From the NCBI GenBank assembly GCA_000799755.1, contig JUHI01000006.1, positions 248,001 through 312,000 on the forward strand: a stretch of 64,000 nt of DNA, given 5' to 3'. Source of the stretch: Martinezella tropici (GTDB lineage: Bacteria; Pseudomonadota; Alphaproteobacteria; Rhizobiales; Rhizobiaceae). Position numbers and translations under genes: made by a program. Below are positions 40,901 through 49,074 of the stretch, piece after piece. Below the pieces are notes generated by a model. That model worked only from the letters and a program-made list of their open reading frames with translations, did not search any database and was not told where the DNA came from. The stretch's first letter is position 1. Each line of letters begins with the position of its first letter.

Positions 40901-41565
40901 ACCGGCGAGAGATAGGCGTCGATGACGGCGGTATCGCCGCGACCGACGAGCTTGATCAGCGGCGAGACCTCATGGCTGACCGAGACCTGCTCGAAGCCGA
41001 TGGCTCGCGCGATTTTAGCGACCGCAGCCTCATGAGCCGGAAACTTGTAAGCATGCATGAAGACGATCGCGACCGAGCGATAGCCCTTGGCGAGGAGATC
41101 ACGCAGCGCCACTTCTGCGGCCTTCTCGTCCAAAACAAGCTCGACGGTGCCGTCGGCAAGCACGCGCTCTCCGATCTCGACGACCTCTTCATAAAGCGCT
41201 TCCGGCTTGACGATCTCGGTCGCGAAGATCTTCTTGCGTTCCTGATAGCCGATGCGCAGCGCGTCGCGGAAACCCTTCGTCGTCACCAGGGCAAGACGTT
41301 CGCCCTTGCGCTCGAGCAGTGCATTGGTAGCGACCGTCGTGCCCATGCGGACCTCGCCGATCGCCCCCTCGGGAACCGGCTCGCCCTTGCCGAGGCCAAG
41401 ATGGAGCCGAATGCCGTGCACGGCCGCGTCACGGTAAGCCTCGGGGTTCTCCGAAAGAACCTTGCGGGCATGGAGAGCGCCAGATGGATCGCGCCCGACA
41501 ACATCGGTAAAGGTACCGCCGCGATCGATCCAGAAATCCCAACGACCCGAAATGTTCTCCGACAA
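37939..41565 (-). CDS. Fused hydantoinase A/B (5-oxoprolinase-type) enzyme
   Basis: 1208 residues from TTG 41565, chosen because GGAGGCGGG lies just upstream and the protein then begins LSENISGRWDFWIDRGGTFT, the usual N-terminus of the family; upstream residues would be an odd hydrophobic stretch. The HyuA half (about 1-690) has DRGGTFTDVV, GTTVATNALLERKG, FDMGGTSTDVAHFDG and the actin-like ATP fold; the HyuB half (from about 720) has MLEIFNNLFMSIAEQMGMTL and a GGGYGKRDE C-terminus. Such fused enzymes open lactam or hydantoin rings using ATP, for example 5-oxoproline to glutamate. Length (about 1200-1300 residues in the family) is normal. Cytoplasmic. The substrate cannot be fixed from sequence. 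Confidence 0.85.
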   Translation of the reverse strand: MSENISGRWDFWIDRGGTFTDVVGRDPSGALHARKVLSENPEAYRDAAVHGIRLHLGLGKGEPVPEGAIGEVRMGTTVATNALLERKGERLALVTTKGFRDALRIGYQERKKIFATEIVKPEALYEEVVEIGERVLADGTVELVLDEKAAEVALRDLLAKGYRSVAIVFMHAYKFPAHEAAVAKIARAIGFEQVSVSHEVSPLIKLVGRGDTAVIDAYLSPVLGRYIGQVCDELDVERTGARVMFMMSSGGLTAADMFQGKDAILSGPAGGVVGLAKTGEQAGFANVIGFDMGGTSTDVAHFDGEYERAFETEVAGVRVRAPMMLIHTVAAGGGSILHFDGDRFRVGPDSAGAFPGPACYRNGGPLAVTDANVMAGKLLPEFFPSIFGPNQDQPLDVETVRAKFAALAAEIGDGRSPEDVADGFIRIAVANMVEAIKKISVQRGYDVTRYALNCFGGAGGQHACLVADALGMKSILLHPMSGLLSAYGMGLADIRATRQKALGIPLDDAAPAAIAALGSELRGECVPELEAQGVATVEIKTVQRAHVRYAGTDTLLAVETTFPEIDDPARLRSQFETLHKRRFGFVAEDKPLVVEAVEIETIGGAAADIAVELEAAAEGEAGAARRTAFYSNGESHDAAVVLRQAIKPGQTVTGPAIIIEPNQTIVIEDGWQAQLTLKDHIVLKRIKALPERNAIGTKADPVMLEIFNNLFMSIAEQMGMTLQNTAYSVNIKERLDFSCAVFDAEGNLVANAPHMPVHLGSMDASVATAIRENAVIHPGDVFLINAPYNGGTHLPDLTVCTPVFDDAGKRIRFWVASRGHHADIGGISPGSMSPLATHIEEEGVYIDNFKLLDRGRFCEAELTKLLTGARYPVRTLAQNINDLKAQVAANEKGVAELKKMIALFGEDVVDAYMGHVQDNAAESVRRVLDRLSDGEFSYEMDQGCKIVVKISIDKDKREATVDFTGTSAQRPDNFNAPQPVTRAAVLYVFRVLVEADIPMNAGCLRPIRIIIPEGTMLTPKYPAAVVAGNVEVSQAVTNCLFGAVEALAAAQGTMNNLTFGNDAYQYYETICSGAPAGPGFNGADAVHTHMTNSRLTDPEILETRFPVVLEDFHIRPNSGGRGKWNAGNGTQRTIRTREKLEFAVLSGHRRVAPFGVKGGEAGQTGRNYVRRNDGAIEELIGSAHTVLEAGEAFTVVTPTGGGYGKRDE

Positions 41566-41730
41566 ACCCGCCTCCAGCAGCACGACGCCAACAACGATGA
41601 TAATATATCGATAAATCGTCAACGTTTTGTCGTCAACCCGAATTGGATTGGATACCCAGCGAATTGAGCATGTCTCGGCATTCGCAGTTCTATGGTTACA
41701 ATCGGGCTAATGGAGCGAATAGGCAATCAA

Positions 41731-41765
41731 GCAAGAACGACGAGCCTACACGCCGCCGTTCTTGC
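41731..41765. repeat. Inverted repeat between hydantoinase and alpha/beta hydrolase genes
   Basis: Perfect 9-bp arms GCAAGAACG (41731-41739) and CGTTCTTGC (41757-41765), spacer 17. It lies 43 bases past the hydrolase stop and in the promoter region of the hydantoinase gene. No T-run on the minus strand, so terminator or operator function is undecided. Confidence 0.35.
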
Positions 41766-41807
41766 AGCTTTTCTGCGAATCTAATGTTTGAACCGCCGCT
41801 AAGCGCC

Positions 41808-42494
41808 TTAGCTTTTGGCAGCGTCGATAATCAAGGCAGCAACCTCTACCGGATGCGACGCGAGAGAGGCATGGCTTGCATTGAGCTCGATCTGCTTCAC
41901 CGGATTCATGCGTGCCGCCATCATCCTCTCATTGTCTGGATGAATCATGCGATCCGCCGTGGACACCTGATAATAGCAGGGTTTCTTCCTCCAAGCCGGG
42001 TCGGAAACGGTATTGCCGAAGGTGCTGCCAAGCGGCGCTTTCTGCGTTACGGCCATGACGAGGGCTTCATCCTCCGTCAGATCCTGGCAGAAGCTCTCGC
42101 GAAACTTATCCTGCTTGATCCAGAGATAGCCGTCGCTGTCGGGAGCGATGTTTTCAAAGGCGGCCGGAGGCTTTGCCTGGCTGATGCCGCCGGCGCTCTC
42201 GCCGGCATCCGGCGCGAAAGCCGCGATATAGACGAGAGCCTTCACATTCGGCAGATCTCCCATTTCGGTGATGACCTTGCCGCCGTAGGAATGTCCGGCA
42301 AGGACAACGGGGCCGGAAATTTGCCTGACCATCTGTCGGGTACGTTCGGCATCGTTTGCCAGAGATGTCAGCGGGTTTTCGACCGCGTGCAGATCGTCAT
42401 AGCCAAGTCGTTTCAGCTCTAGGATAACCTTCGACCAATGAGCCGCCCCACCCCAGAATCCATGCACCAATACGATAGCAGGTTTGTCAGACAT
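41808..42494 (-). CDS. Alpha/beta hydrolase
   Basis: 228 residues from ATG 42494 with GGAGGAAGATA ahead of it; a nine-codon extension overlaps the ribosome site and is not used. The oxyanion segment is IVLVHGFWGGAAHW and the nucleophile elbow is GHSYGG, with the catalytic His probably in NASHASLASHP near the C-terminus and an Asp in STADRMIHPDN. No signal peptide, so it is probably cytoplasmic. It belongs to a broad esterase group; substrate unknown. It reads in the same direction as the hydantoinase gene but is separated by more than 240 bases. Confidence 0.82.
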   Translation of the reverse strand: MSDKPAIVLVHGFWGGAAHWSKVILELKRLGYDDLHAVENPLTSLANDAERTRQMVRQISGPVVLAGHSYGGKVITEMGDLPNVKALVYIAAFAPDAGESAGGISQAKPPAAFENIAPDSDGYLWIKQDKFRESFCQDLTEDEALVMAVTQKAPLGSTFGNTVSDPAWRKKPCYYQVSTADRMIHPDNERMMAARMNPVKQIELNASHASLASHPVEVAALIIDAAKS

Positions 42495-42664
42495 TATCTT
42501 CCTCCCAGTATCAAAGGACAACAGGCCCCTGGGTGCGGCACCGCGAAAGCGATGTCGTCACTATTGCCTCTCGGCCGGCTTATGCTTTGCCAAGTGCGAT
42601 CCAGGGGAGTAAAACGATAGGCCTCGGCCCAAGAATACGTCAACTTCTCATTGGTTGCTTAATG

Positions 42665-43381
42665 TTAATGCAAGCCACCAACGCCGAGTAGACTCTCGAC
42701 CGCGTGATGATCCCGCGCCAGCTCTTCGGGTGTGCCCTTCCAGGCAAGCCGGCCACGCTCCAGAATGATGACGTCGCTTGCAAAGTCGAGCGCGCTCTGG
42801 ATGCGCTGCTCGACCAGCAGGATCGTCATGTCGCCCGTCTTGGCGAGCGTGGCGAAGGCGGCCATCAGCTCCTCGCAGATGACCGGGGCAAGTCCTTCCA
42901 GCGGCTCGTCCAGAAGCAGGACCGAGGGGCGCCCGAGGATCGTGCGGGCAGTCGACAGCATCTGCTGCTCGCCGCCGGAAAGCTGGCCACCCAGATTGCG
43001 GCGGCGCTCCTTCAGGCGCGGGAACATGTCATAGGCCTCTTGCAGGGCGCTCTTCGGACGCGCCTTCAGACCGACGGAGAGATTCTCTTCCACCGTCAGC
43101 GTCGGAAAGACATCGCGCGTCTGCGGCACATAGCCAAGGCCCTGATGGGCTCGCCTCGCGCTCGGCAGGCCGGCAATATCTGCAGAGCCAAGCCGGATGC
43201 GGCCATCATAGCGGCGAGTCTGGCCGGCAAGCGTTGCAAGCAGCGTGCTCTTGCCCATGCCGTTGCGGCCGAGCACGGCAAGACGGCCACCGGCCGGCAC
43301 GGAAAAGGAAACTCCTTCCAATACCCGCGTCGGCCCGTAACCGGCCGACAGGTTTTCGACTTCAAGCGGCGTGGCCGGCAT
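42665..43381 (-). CDS. Liv-type ABC ATPase (LivF-like), probable aromatic-acid importer
   Basis: 238 residues from ATG 43381, overlapping the end of the LivG-like gene by 20 bases; a 13-codon extension is unlikely. Walker A GRNGMGKST, signature QLSGGEQQM and Walker B VLLLDEPLEGLAP are intact, in the form typical of LivF. It pairs with the LivG-like ATPase to drive import through the LivH/LivM channel. Last gene of the five-gene transporter group lying directly after pcaB, so its solute is more likely an aromatic acid than an amino acid. Confidence 0.87.
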   Translation of the reverse strand: MPATPLEVENLSAGYGPTRVLEGVSFSVPAGGRLAVLGRNGMGKSTLLATLAGQTRRYDGRIRLGSADIAGLPSARRAHQGLGYVPQTRDVFPTLTVEENLSVGLKARPKSALQEAYDMFPRLKERRRNLGGQLSGGEQQMLSTARTILGRPSVLLLDEPLEGLAPVICEELMAAFATLAKTGDMTILLVEQRIQSALDFASDVIILERGRLAWKGTPEELARDHHAVESLLGVGGLH

Positions 43382-44126
43382 TGGCGTAGCTCCCGAGATA
43401 GGCTTCGCGCACACGCGCATCCTGTGTCACGTCTTTCGGCGAACCGTCAAAGATGATCGTGCCGGCGGCGAGCACCACCACACGCTTGGCGAAGCGGAAG
43501 ACGAGATCCATGTCATGCTCGATCATCAGCACGGCGAGATCGGCGGGCAGATCCGCCAGCGCCTGCTCGATGCGGCCAGTATCGCTCTGCGGCACGCCGG
43601 CGGCGGGCTCGTCGAGCAACAGCACCTTCGGCTTCAGGGCCATGGCAACGGCAATCTCCAGCAACCGCTGTTGGCCATAGGCGATCTCGCTGACCTTGCG
43701 ATGCGCAAGGGTCGCAAGACCTAGCGTGCGGAGCAATTCCTCCGTTTCGGCCATGACGTCGGCCATGGACAGAAAATTGCCGAACATGCGGCCGGAACGG
43801 CCCGTCCGCTGCAGTACCGCCATGCCGATATGCTCGGCGGGCGTCATATCCTGGAACAGCCGCGTCACCTGGAACGAGCGCACCAGCCCGCGCCTGACAC
43901 GGCCGATGGCATCGACCTTATTGACGTTGTGTCCAGCGATGCGGACCTCACCGGAATCGGCAGGCAGATTGCCTGTTACGAGGTTGACGAAGCTGGTCTT
44001 GCCGGCACCATTCGGGCCGATCAGAGCGACACGATCTCCCGGCGCCATCGACAGGCTGACATTGTTGGTAACAGTCAGACCGCCGAACGCCTTTTTCAGA
44101 TTGATGACCTCGAAAATAGCGCTCAT
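43362..44126 (-). CDS. Liv-type ABC ATPase (LivG-like), probable aromatic-acid importer
   Basis: 254 residues from ATG 44126 (MSAIFEVINLKKAFGG), with CGGGAGGCAAGGAC upstream. Upstream in-frame sequence is a shadow of livM and is excluded. Walker A GPNGAGKTS, signature region IAYGQQRLLEIAVAMAL and Walker B VLLLDEPAAG are present. The start overlaps the LivM-like stop by four bases (ATGA), showing tight coupling. Confidence 0.88.
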   Translation of the reverse strand: MSAIFEVINLKKAFGGLTVTNNVSLSMAPGDRVALIGPNGAGKTSFVNLVTGNLPADSGEVRIAGHNVNKVDAIGRVRRGLVRSFQVTRLFQDMTPAEHIGMAVLQRTGRSGRMFGNFLSMADVMAETEELLRTLGLATLAHRKVSEIAYGQQRLLEIAVAMALKPKVLLLDEPAAGVPQSDTGRIEQALADLPADLAVLMIEHDMDLVFRFAKRVVVLAAGTIIFDGSPKDVTQDARVREAYLGSYANAGHAA

Positions 44127-45127
44127 GTCCTTGCCTCCCGGCGGCGAGCCAGGTAGGCGGCGGCGGTGCCGTAGATCCCCTTGGGCGCGAAGAGGACGAC
44201 GAGGATGAGAAGAGCGCCGACAAGCGTCAGCCAGTGGAAGGGATTGGCGGCAGAGACGTAATCCTCGAACAGCATGAAGATCAACGTGCCGACGAGCGCG
44301 CCAAACAGCGATCCCGTACCCCCGAGCACGAGCATGACCAGTGCTTCGGCAGATTGCGTAAAGGAGAGGCTGTCGAGGCCTACGACCTGCGTCGAGATCG
44401 CGGTCAACGCCCCGCCAACGCCGGCAACAGCGCCGGAAATTACATACATCTTGATCAGCGCCATCTTTGGCGAGGCACCCATGGCACGGATGCGCAGCGG
44501 GTCCTGGCGAATACCGCGGCAGAGCATGCCAAAGGGCGAGCGCACCAGAATTCGCAGCAGCACGAGCGTAATCAGCAGTAACGCCACGCCATAGATGTAG
44601 GCGGTATGCCCATAGAGATCGAATTCGAAGGTGCCGAATAGCGGATCGGCCGATATGCCCGACAAGCCGTCGCTGCCGCCTGTCCAGCTCGATGCCTTGT
44701 TGGCGAATTCGTGGAAGAGATAGATCAACGCGATCGATAGCACGAGTTGCGGCAATCCATGCGCTCTGAGGATAACGACGCCGCAGATCAGGCCGGCAAC
44801 GGCGCCGGCGACGATGCCGGCAAGTGTCATCAGCAGGGGATCGTTGATGCCGTAATGGGCTGACACAATGCCGGCGGCATAGGCGCCCGCGCCGAACAGC
44901 GCGGCATGACCGAGGGTCGCGACGCCGCAATAGCCGGTGACGAGATCGAGCGAGAGCACGAGGAGCGCAATCGCGATCAGCCGGGTGAGGAGAGCGAGGT
45001 TGTCGGGAAACAGCAGGTAGCCGGCGGCAGCCACCACGACGATGACCGCGACCGCGATCAGGTCCTGTCCGAATGTACGATGTCTGGTCACGGTCGGCGC
45101 GGCCTCTCTTTCAAGGGTCAAAGCCAT
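44123..45127 (-). CDS. Liv-type ABC permease (LivM-like)
   Basis: 334 residues with eight or more hydrophobic helices. LDLVTGYCGVATLGHAALFG is the conserved LivM motif, and RSPFGMLCRGIRQDPLRIRA followed by MGASPKMALIKMYVISGAVA is the coupling region. It forms the channel with the LivH-like permease. One base separates it from that gene. Confidence 0.87.
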   Translation of the reverse strand: MALTLEREAAPTVTRHRTFGQDLIAVAVIVVVAAAGYLLFPDNLALLTRLIAIALLVLSLDLVTGYCGVATLGHAALFGAGAYAAGIVSAHYGINDPLLMTLAGIVAGAVAGLICGVVILRAHGLPQLVLSIALIYLFHEFANKASSWTGGSDGLSGISADPLFGTFEFDLYGHTAYIYGVALLLITLVLLRILVRSPFGMLCRGIRQDPLRIRAMGASPKMALIKMYVISGAVAGVGGALTAISTQVVGLDSLSFTQSAEALVMLVLGGTGSLFGALVGTLIFMLFEDYVSAANPFHWLTLVGALLILVVLFAPKGIYGTAAAYLARRREART

Positions 45128-45128
45128 G

Positions 45129-45992
45129 TTACTTCATTCTCCCGGCAAAGCCGCGCGGGAAGACGCAGACGATGGCAATGACGGCCAGATAGAAGAAGAA
45201 CTCTCCATATTCCGGCATGAGATAACGGCCGGTCGTATCGATGCACCCGAGAATGAGGCAGGCGAGCAGCGCGCCCGAGATGGAGCCGGCGCCGCCGACG
45301 GAGACGACGACGAGGAACGTCACCATGTAGCGCAGTGCATAGTAGGGTTCGACGGGCAGGAGTTCCGCACCCACGACGCCGCCGAAGGCTGCAAGCCCGA
45401 CGGCAACGGCGAAGCTGACTGCGTAGACCACTTCCGTTCGCACTCCGAGCGCGGCCGCCATTGCGGGATTGTCGACGGAGGCGCGCAGCTTCACGCCGAA
45501 GGAGGTTTTCTCAATCGTGTACCACAATGCCAAAGCGACGATGAGGCCACAGACGATCGCGAAGATGCGATGGGTGCCGATGGTCCGAAAGCCGAGATCG
45601 ACCGAACTTTGCAGGGCCCCGGGCAGCGGTATGGTCTTCAGGGTCGGGCCGAAGACATAGTTGGCAATGCCGATGATGCAGAAGGTGATGCCGATCGTCA
45701 TCAGCACCTGTGTCAGCTCCGGCGCACCGTAGATGCGCCGATAGAGCAACCGCTCGATCGGAATGGATATGATGACCGTGCCGACGACGGCCAGGAGAAC
45801 CGCCGCGCCATAGCCCAGTCCCAGGTCGCGCGCCGCATAGGACGCGATGTAGCCGCCGATCATAGCAAAGGCGCCATGGGCGAGATTGACGACGCGCATC
45901 AGACCCATGGTGACGGACAGGCCGATGGAGATGACGAACAGCACCATGCCGTAAGCGAGGGCATCGACTGCTATGCTGAGCACGGTTTGCAT
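45129..45992 (-). CDS. Liv-type ABC permease (LivH-like)
   Basis: 287 residues. MGLMRVVNLAHGAFAMIGGY near the N-terminus is the LivH signature, and EKTSFGVKLRASVDNPAMAA is the coupling loop. About eight helices. It follows the binding-protein gene, with a hairpin in the 91-base gap. Confidence 0.88.
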   Translation of the reverse strand: MQTVLSIAVDALAYGMVLFVISIGLSVTMGLMRVVNLAHGAFAMIGGYIASYAARDLGLGYGAAVLLAVVGTVIISIPIERLLYRRIYGAPELTQVLMTIGITFCIIGIANYVFGPTLKTIPLPGALQSSVDLGFRTIGTHRIFAIVCGLIVALALWYTIEKTSFGVKLRASVDNPAMAAALGVRTEVVYAVSFAVAVGLAAFGGVVGAELLPVEPYYALRYMVTFLVVVSVGGAGSISGALLACLILGCIDTTGRYLMPEYGEFFFYLAVIAIVCVFPRGFAGRMK

Positions 45993-46033
45993 TGATATTG
46001 CTGGTCCGGTTGTTGTTGCGCGGCCGCTGTCGT

Positions 46034-46069
46034 CACGCGCCTGAACGGCAGCTCCCGCTCAGGCGTGTG
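46034..46069 (-). promoter_or_regulatory. Intercistronic hairpin after the Liv-type binding-protein gene
   Basis: CACGCGCCTGA (46034-46044) and TCAGGCGTGTG (46059-46069) form an 11-bp stem with one mismatch. No T-run. Comparable to the hairpin behind the agpA gene, and likely to raise binding-protein mRNA over permease mRNA. Confidence 0.5.
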
Positions 46070-46083
46070 ACATTCAGGAGCGC

Positions 46084-47256
46084 TTACTTCGCGGCGGCAA
46101 GGCCGGGATCGCCCTGCTTTTCGAAGGTCTGGATTTCCTTGTTATAGTACTTGCCATCGCTGCCCTTGGCGACTTCGCGCAGATAGATGTTCTGCGTGAT
46201 GTGCCGGCTTTCCGCGTCGATGGTGACCGGCCCGCGCGGGCTGACCCAGGACAGGCCCTTCACGGCGTCGACAGCCTTCTGCGCATCCTGCTTGCCGCCG
46301 GTCGCCTCGATCATCTTATAGATGACGTGCATGCCGTCGAAAGCGCCGACGGCCGGGAAGGTCAGCTCGGCCGGGTTGCCGATCGCCTTGTCGGCGGCGG
46401 CAACGAAGGCCTTGTTTTCGGGCGAGTCATGCGAAATCGCATAGTGGAAGGTCGTTTGCATGCCGAGCGCCGCGTCGCCAAGCGCCGGCAAATCGGATTC
46501 CTGCGTGAGGTCGCCAGGCGCGAAGAGCTTGATGCCGGCCGACTTCAGGCCATTTTCGTTGTAAGCCTTGACGAAACCAAGGGTCGTCGGACCGGACGGC
46601 AGGAAGGCGAAGACGCCCTGCGCGCCGGAATCCTTGATACGCTGCATGATCGGGCTGAAGTCGTTGGTCGACAGCGGCATGCGGATCGCCTGGACAACTT
46701 CGCCGCCCTGCTTCTCGAAGCCAGCCTTAAAGGCATTTTCAGCATCGACGCCCGGACCGTAATCGCTGACGACGGAGATGACCTTCTTCACGCCGGCGTC
46801 ATAGGCGACCTTGGCGATCGGCGTCGAGGTCTGCCAGGTGGTAAAGGAGGTGCGCACGACGAGCGGGCTCTTGGTGACGATCGCCGAGGTCGCGGCATTG
46901 AAGATCACCATCGGCACGTTCGCCTGCTTGAGGATCGGCGTCACGGCCATCGCGTCCGGCGTGAAATAGAAGCCGGCGAGATACTGAACCTTTTCCTTGA
47001 CCACGAGCTCCTGGGCCAGCGCCTTCGACTGTGCGGGATCGGCCTGCGGCACATCGCGGTAGATCACCTCCACCTCGTCATTGCCGACCTTCTTGCCATT
47101 GATCGCCATATAGGCGTCGATACCGGCCTTGAAATTCTTGCCCTGCAATGCGAAGGGGCCGGAAAACGGACCGATGACACCGACTTTGATGGTATCGGCA
47201 TAGGCCGCGCCGCCAAGAGCAACAGCCGCGATGGCGGCCAAGACAAACCGTTTCAT
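46084..47256 (-). CDS. Periplasmic binding protein of Liv-type importer, probably for protocatechuate or 4-hydroxybenzoate
   Basis: 390 residues. MKRFVLAAIAAVALGGAAYA is a Sec signal peptide with cleavage before DTIKVG. The mature protein is a type I periplasmic fold of the LivJ/LivK group (VGVIGPFSGPFALQGKNFKA, VYAGF-like QYLAGFYFTPDAMA). Relatives of this group bind benzoate-type aromatics as well as amino acids. Position 144 bases after pcaB, same strand, supports an aromatic acid; S. meliloti has a PcaQ-regulated protocatechuate ABC transporter. Substrate is inferred. Confidence 0.85.
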   Translation of the reverse strand: MKRFVLAAIAAVALGGAAYADTIKVGVIGPFSGPFALQGKNFKAGIDAYMAINGKKVGNDEVEVIYRDVPQADPAQSKALAQELVVKEKVQYLAGFYFTPDAMAVTPILKQANVPMVIFNAATSAIVTKSPLVVRTSFTTWQTSTPIAKVAYDAGVKKVISVVSDYGPGVDAENAFKAGFEKQGGEVVQAIRMPLSTNDFSPIMQRIKDSGAQGVFAFLPSGPTTLGFVKAYNENGLKSAGIKLFAPGDLTQESDLPALGDAALGMQTTFHYAISHDSPENKAFVAAADKAIGNPAELTFPAVGAFDGMHVIYKMIEATGGKQDAQKAVDAVKGLSWVSPRGPVTIDAESRHITQNIYLREVAKGSDGKYYNKEIQTFEKQGDPGLAAAK

Positions 47257-47368
47257 TCTTTCTCCTCCCAGCGGCTGTTTCTTGTGCCGCCCTTGATCGT
47301 TTAATTCCTGATCACCCCCAATTTCTCATAGGAAATGGTGATGTAAAATGAAATAAAGCCTTCCATCC

Positions 47369-47390
47369 ATATTCATTTGGTTATGAATAT
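47369..47390. promoter_or_regulatory. Dyad upstream of the Liv-type transporter genes, possible PcaQ site
   Basis: ATATTCAT (47369-47376) and ATGAATAT (47383-47390) are perfect 8-bp arms, spacer 6, in the gap between pcaB and the binding-protein gene. Read on the minus strand the centre contains ATAACC, the left half of the PcaQ motif ATAACC-N4-GGTTAA. The right half is not matched, so PcaQ binding is uncertain. Confidence 0.4.
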
Positions 47391-47400
47391 CGACTGATAC

Positions 47401-48453
47401 CTACTCCGTTGTCGTTCCCAGACGCTTGACCGAGCCGATCAATTGCAGGGCATGGCGAAGCGACGCCGCCGTTGCCACGACCATAGGCGGCAATAGCAGC
47501 CATTCCAATGTCCAGGCGGCGCCCGAACGTTCCTGCTCGTGCACGAGCGACTGATGGATGCCCGAAAGCTGCACCGCATTGAAACGGGCGAGCGTGACCA
47601 GCGTCTCGGCGGCAACCGGATTCTGTTTATGCGGCATGGCCGACGAGCCCCCGCCGCCGGCAAGCTCAATCTCGTCGCCCGCCTGCGCCAGCAGCGCCAC
47701 ATCCTGACCGATCTTGCCGAGACTGCCCGAGATCATCGAAAGCAATCCGGCCAGTTCGGCTATGCGCGCCCTCTGGCTTTGCCATTGCGGCTCATCCGTC
47801 AGGCCGAGCGCCTGCGCCAGCGAGCTCCTGATTTCGGCCGCTTGTGGCCCGAATTTTTCGAGCGTACCGGCTGCGCCGCCGAACTGCAGCGGGAAGGTCT
47901 CCTGCGTCAGCCGATCCCGATATTGATCGAGCGGGTGGCGCCATGCCCGTAGGCGATCAGATACGGTGATCGCGATCGCCGCCTGCATCCGGGTGTGGCC
48001 CATGAGCCTGTTCGATCCGAAACGCTCATCCAGTTTGGCAAGCGCGGACGAAACGGCGAAGAGACGGCCGCTCAGGATAAACGTCGCAGCCTTCAGCCGC
48101 ATCATCAAGCTGGTGTCGATGATATCCTGGCTGGTGGCGCCGAAATGCACGTGCCTGCCCGCATCGTCGCCAATTGCCTTGCGCAGCTGCCTGACAAGAT
48201 CAGGCACGACAACGCCATCCGACGTTGTTGCCGTCTTTAAACTCTGCAGATCCGGCTCGAAATCCGCGCAAACGTCGGCGATATGCTCCGCCGCCGCCTG
48301 CGGGATCACCCCGTGCTGCGCCTCGACCTTTGCAAGCGCCGCTTCAAAGGCAAGCATCGAACGAACATCGACCTTGGCGGAGAAATAAGCGGCAATCTCC
48401 TCGTCACCGAGAAGGCCTGACAGAAAGGGATGGTCGAAGGGAGAAACGCTCAT
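47401..48453 (-). CDS. pcaB: 3-carboxy-cis,cis-muconate cycloisomerase
   Basis: 350 residues. The fumarase/aspartase superfamily signature GGGGSSAMPHKQNPVAAETL is present near residue 270, with HFGATSQDIIDTSLMMRL near residue 103 and GHTRMQAA near 150. It converts 3-carboxy-cis,cis-muconate to gamma-carboxymuconolactone in the protocatechuate branch of the beta-ketoadipate pathway. Length fits the short alphaproteobacterial PcaB (about 350). It follows pcaG with three bases between and is the last pca gene of pcaDCHGB. Confidence 0.93.
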   Translation of the reverse strand: MSVSPFDHPFLSGLLGDEEIAAYFSAKVDVRSMLAFEAALAKVEAQHGVIPQAAAEHIADVCADFEPDLQSLKTATTSDGVVVPDLVRQLRKAIGDDAGRHVHFGATSQDIIDTSLMMRLKAATFILSGRLFAVSSALAKLDERFGSNRLMGHTRMQAAIAITVSDRLRAWRHPLDQYRDRLTQETFPLQFGGAAGTLEKFGPQAAEIRSSLAQALGLTDEPQWQSQRARIAELAGLLSMISGSLGKIGQDVALLAQAGDEIELAGGGGSSAMPHKQNPVAAETLVTLARFNAVQLSGIHQSLVHEQERSGAAWTLEWLLLPPMVVATAASLRHALQLIGSVKRLGTTTE

Positions 48454-48456
48454 GAT

Positions 48457-49074
48457 CTATATATCGAGGAAAACAGTTTCCTTGTCGCCCTGCAAATGGA
48501 CATCGAAGGTGTAGACCGAGCCTTCCTTGGCTGCAATCAGGGTCGCGACGCGATCCCTATGCTCGATGCGCGCAAGCAAAGGGTCTTCCGCGTTCGCGGC
48601 GGTCTCTTCCGGAAAATACATGCGCGTGTGCAAGCCGATATTGATGCCGCGCGCCACGATCCAGAAGGTGATATGCGGCGCCATCTTGCGGCCATCCTTG
48701 AAGGGGACGCGGCCGGGCTTGATCGTCTCGAAACGGAAAACGCCGTCGGTCGAATTCGTCGGACAACGGCCCCAGCCGGTAAAGTTCGGATCGGCGGTAC
48801 CACGCAGTTCCGACGGGCTGTTGTAAAGCCCGGCGCTGTCGGCCTGCCAGATCTCGAGAACGGCATCCTTGACCGGCGCTCCGCCGCCATCGAGGACCCT
48901 GCCCGTCACGGTGATGCGCTCGCCAAGTGTCTTGTCGTTGACCATGGCGGAGCCGAGATCGCTCTCGTAGACGCCGCCGATCTCGCTATAGTTTGGCGTG
49001 AGGCCGATATGGACGTAAGGGCCTGCCGTCTGCGACGGCGTTTCCTTGAGATAGCCGAGTTCCTGTACCATCAA
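48457..49074 (-). CDS. pcaG: Protocatechuate 3,4-dioxygenase alpha subunit
   Basis: 205 residues, in the intradiol dioxygenase fold: PSQTAGPYVHIGL at the start and ITVTGRVLDGGGAPVKDAVL with EIWQADSAGLYNSP in the middle. The alpha subunit lacks a full set of iron ligands and forms the heteromeric enzyme with PcaH. The start overlaps the pcaH stop by four bases. Reaction: ring opening of protocatechuate by O2 to 3-carboxy-cis,cis-muconate. Confidence 0.94.
   Translation of the reverse strand: MMVQELGYLKETPSQTAGPYVHIGLTPNYSEIGGVYESDLGSAMVNDKTLGERITVTGRVLDGGGAPVKDAVLEIWQADSAGLYNSPSELRGTADPNFTGWGRCPTNSTDGVFRFETIKPGRVPFKDGRKMAPHITFWIVARGINIGLHTRMYFPEETAANAEDPLLARIEHRDRVATLIAAKEGSVYTFDVHLQGDKETVFLDI

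Noticed and set aside
38299..41667. A 1122-codon open frame on the plus strand opposite the hydantoinase gene
   Set aside because: It is the antisense shadow of a clear 1208-residue enzyme; its product is low in pattern and has no recognisable domain. High GC and codon bias open such frames.
43362..44930. A long frame giving an N-terminal extension of more than 260 residues to the LivG-like ATPase
   Set aside because: The extension is an out-of-frame reading of the livM gene. The normal LivG start with its own ribosome site is at 44126.
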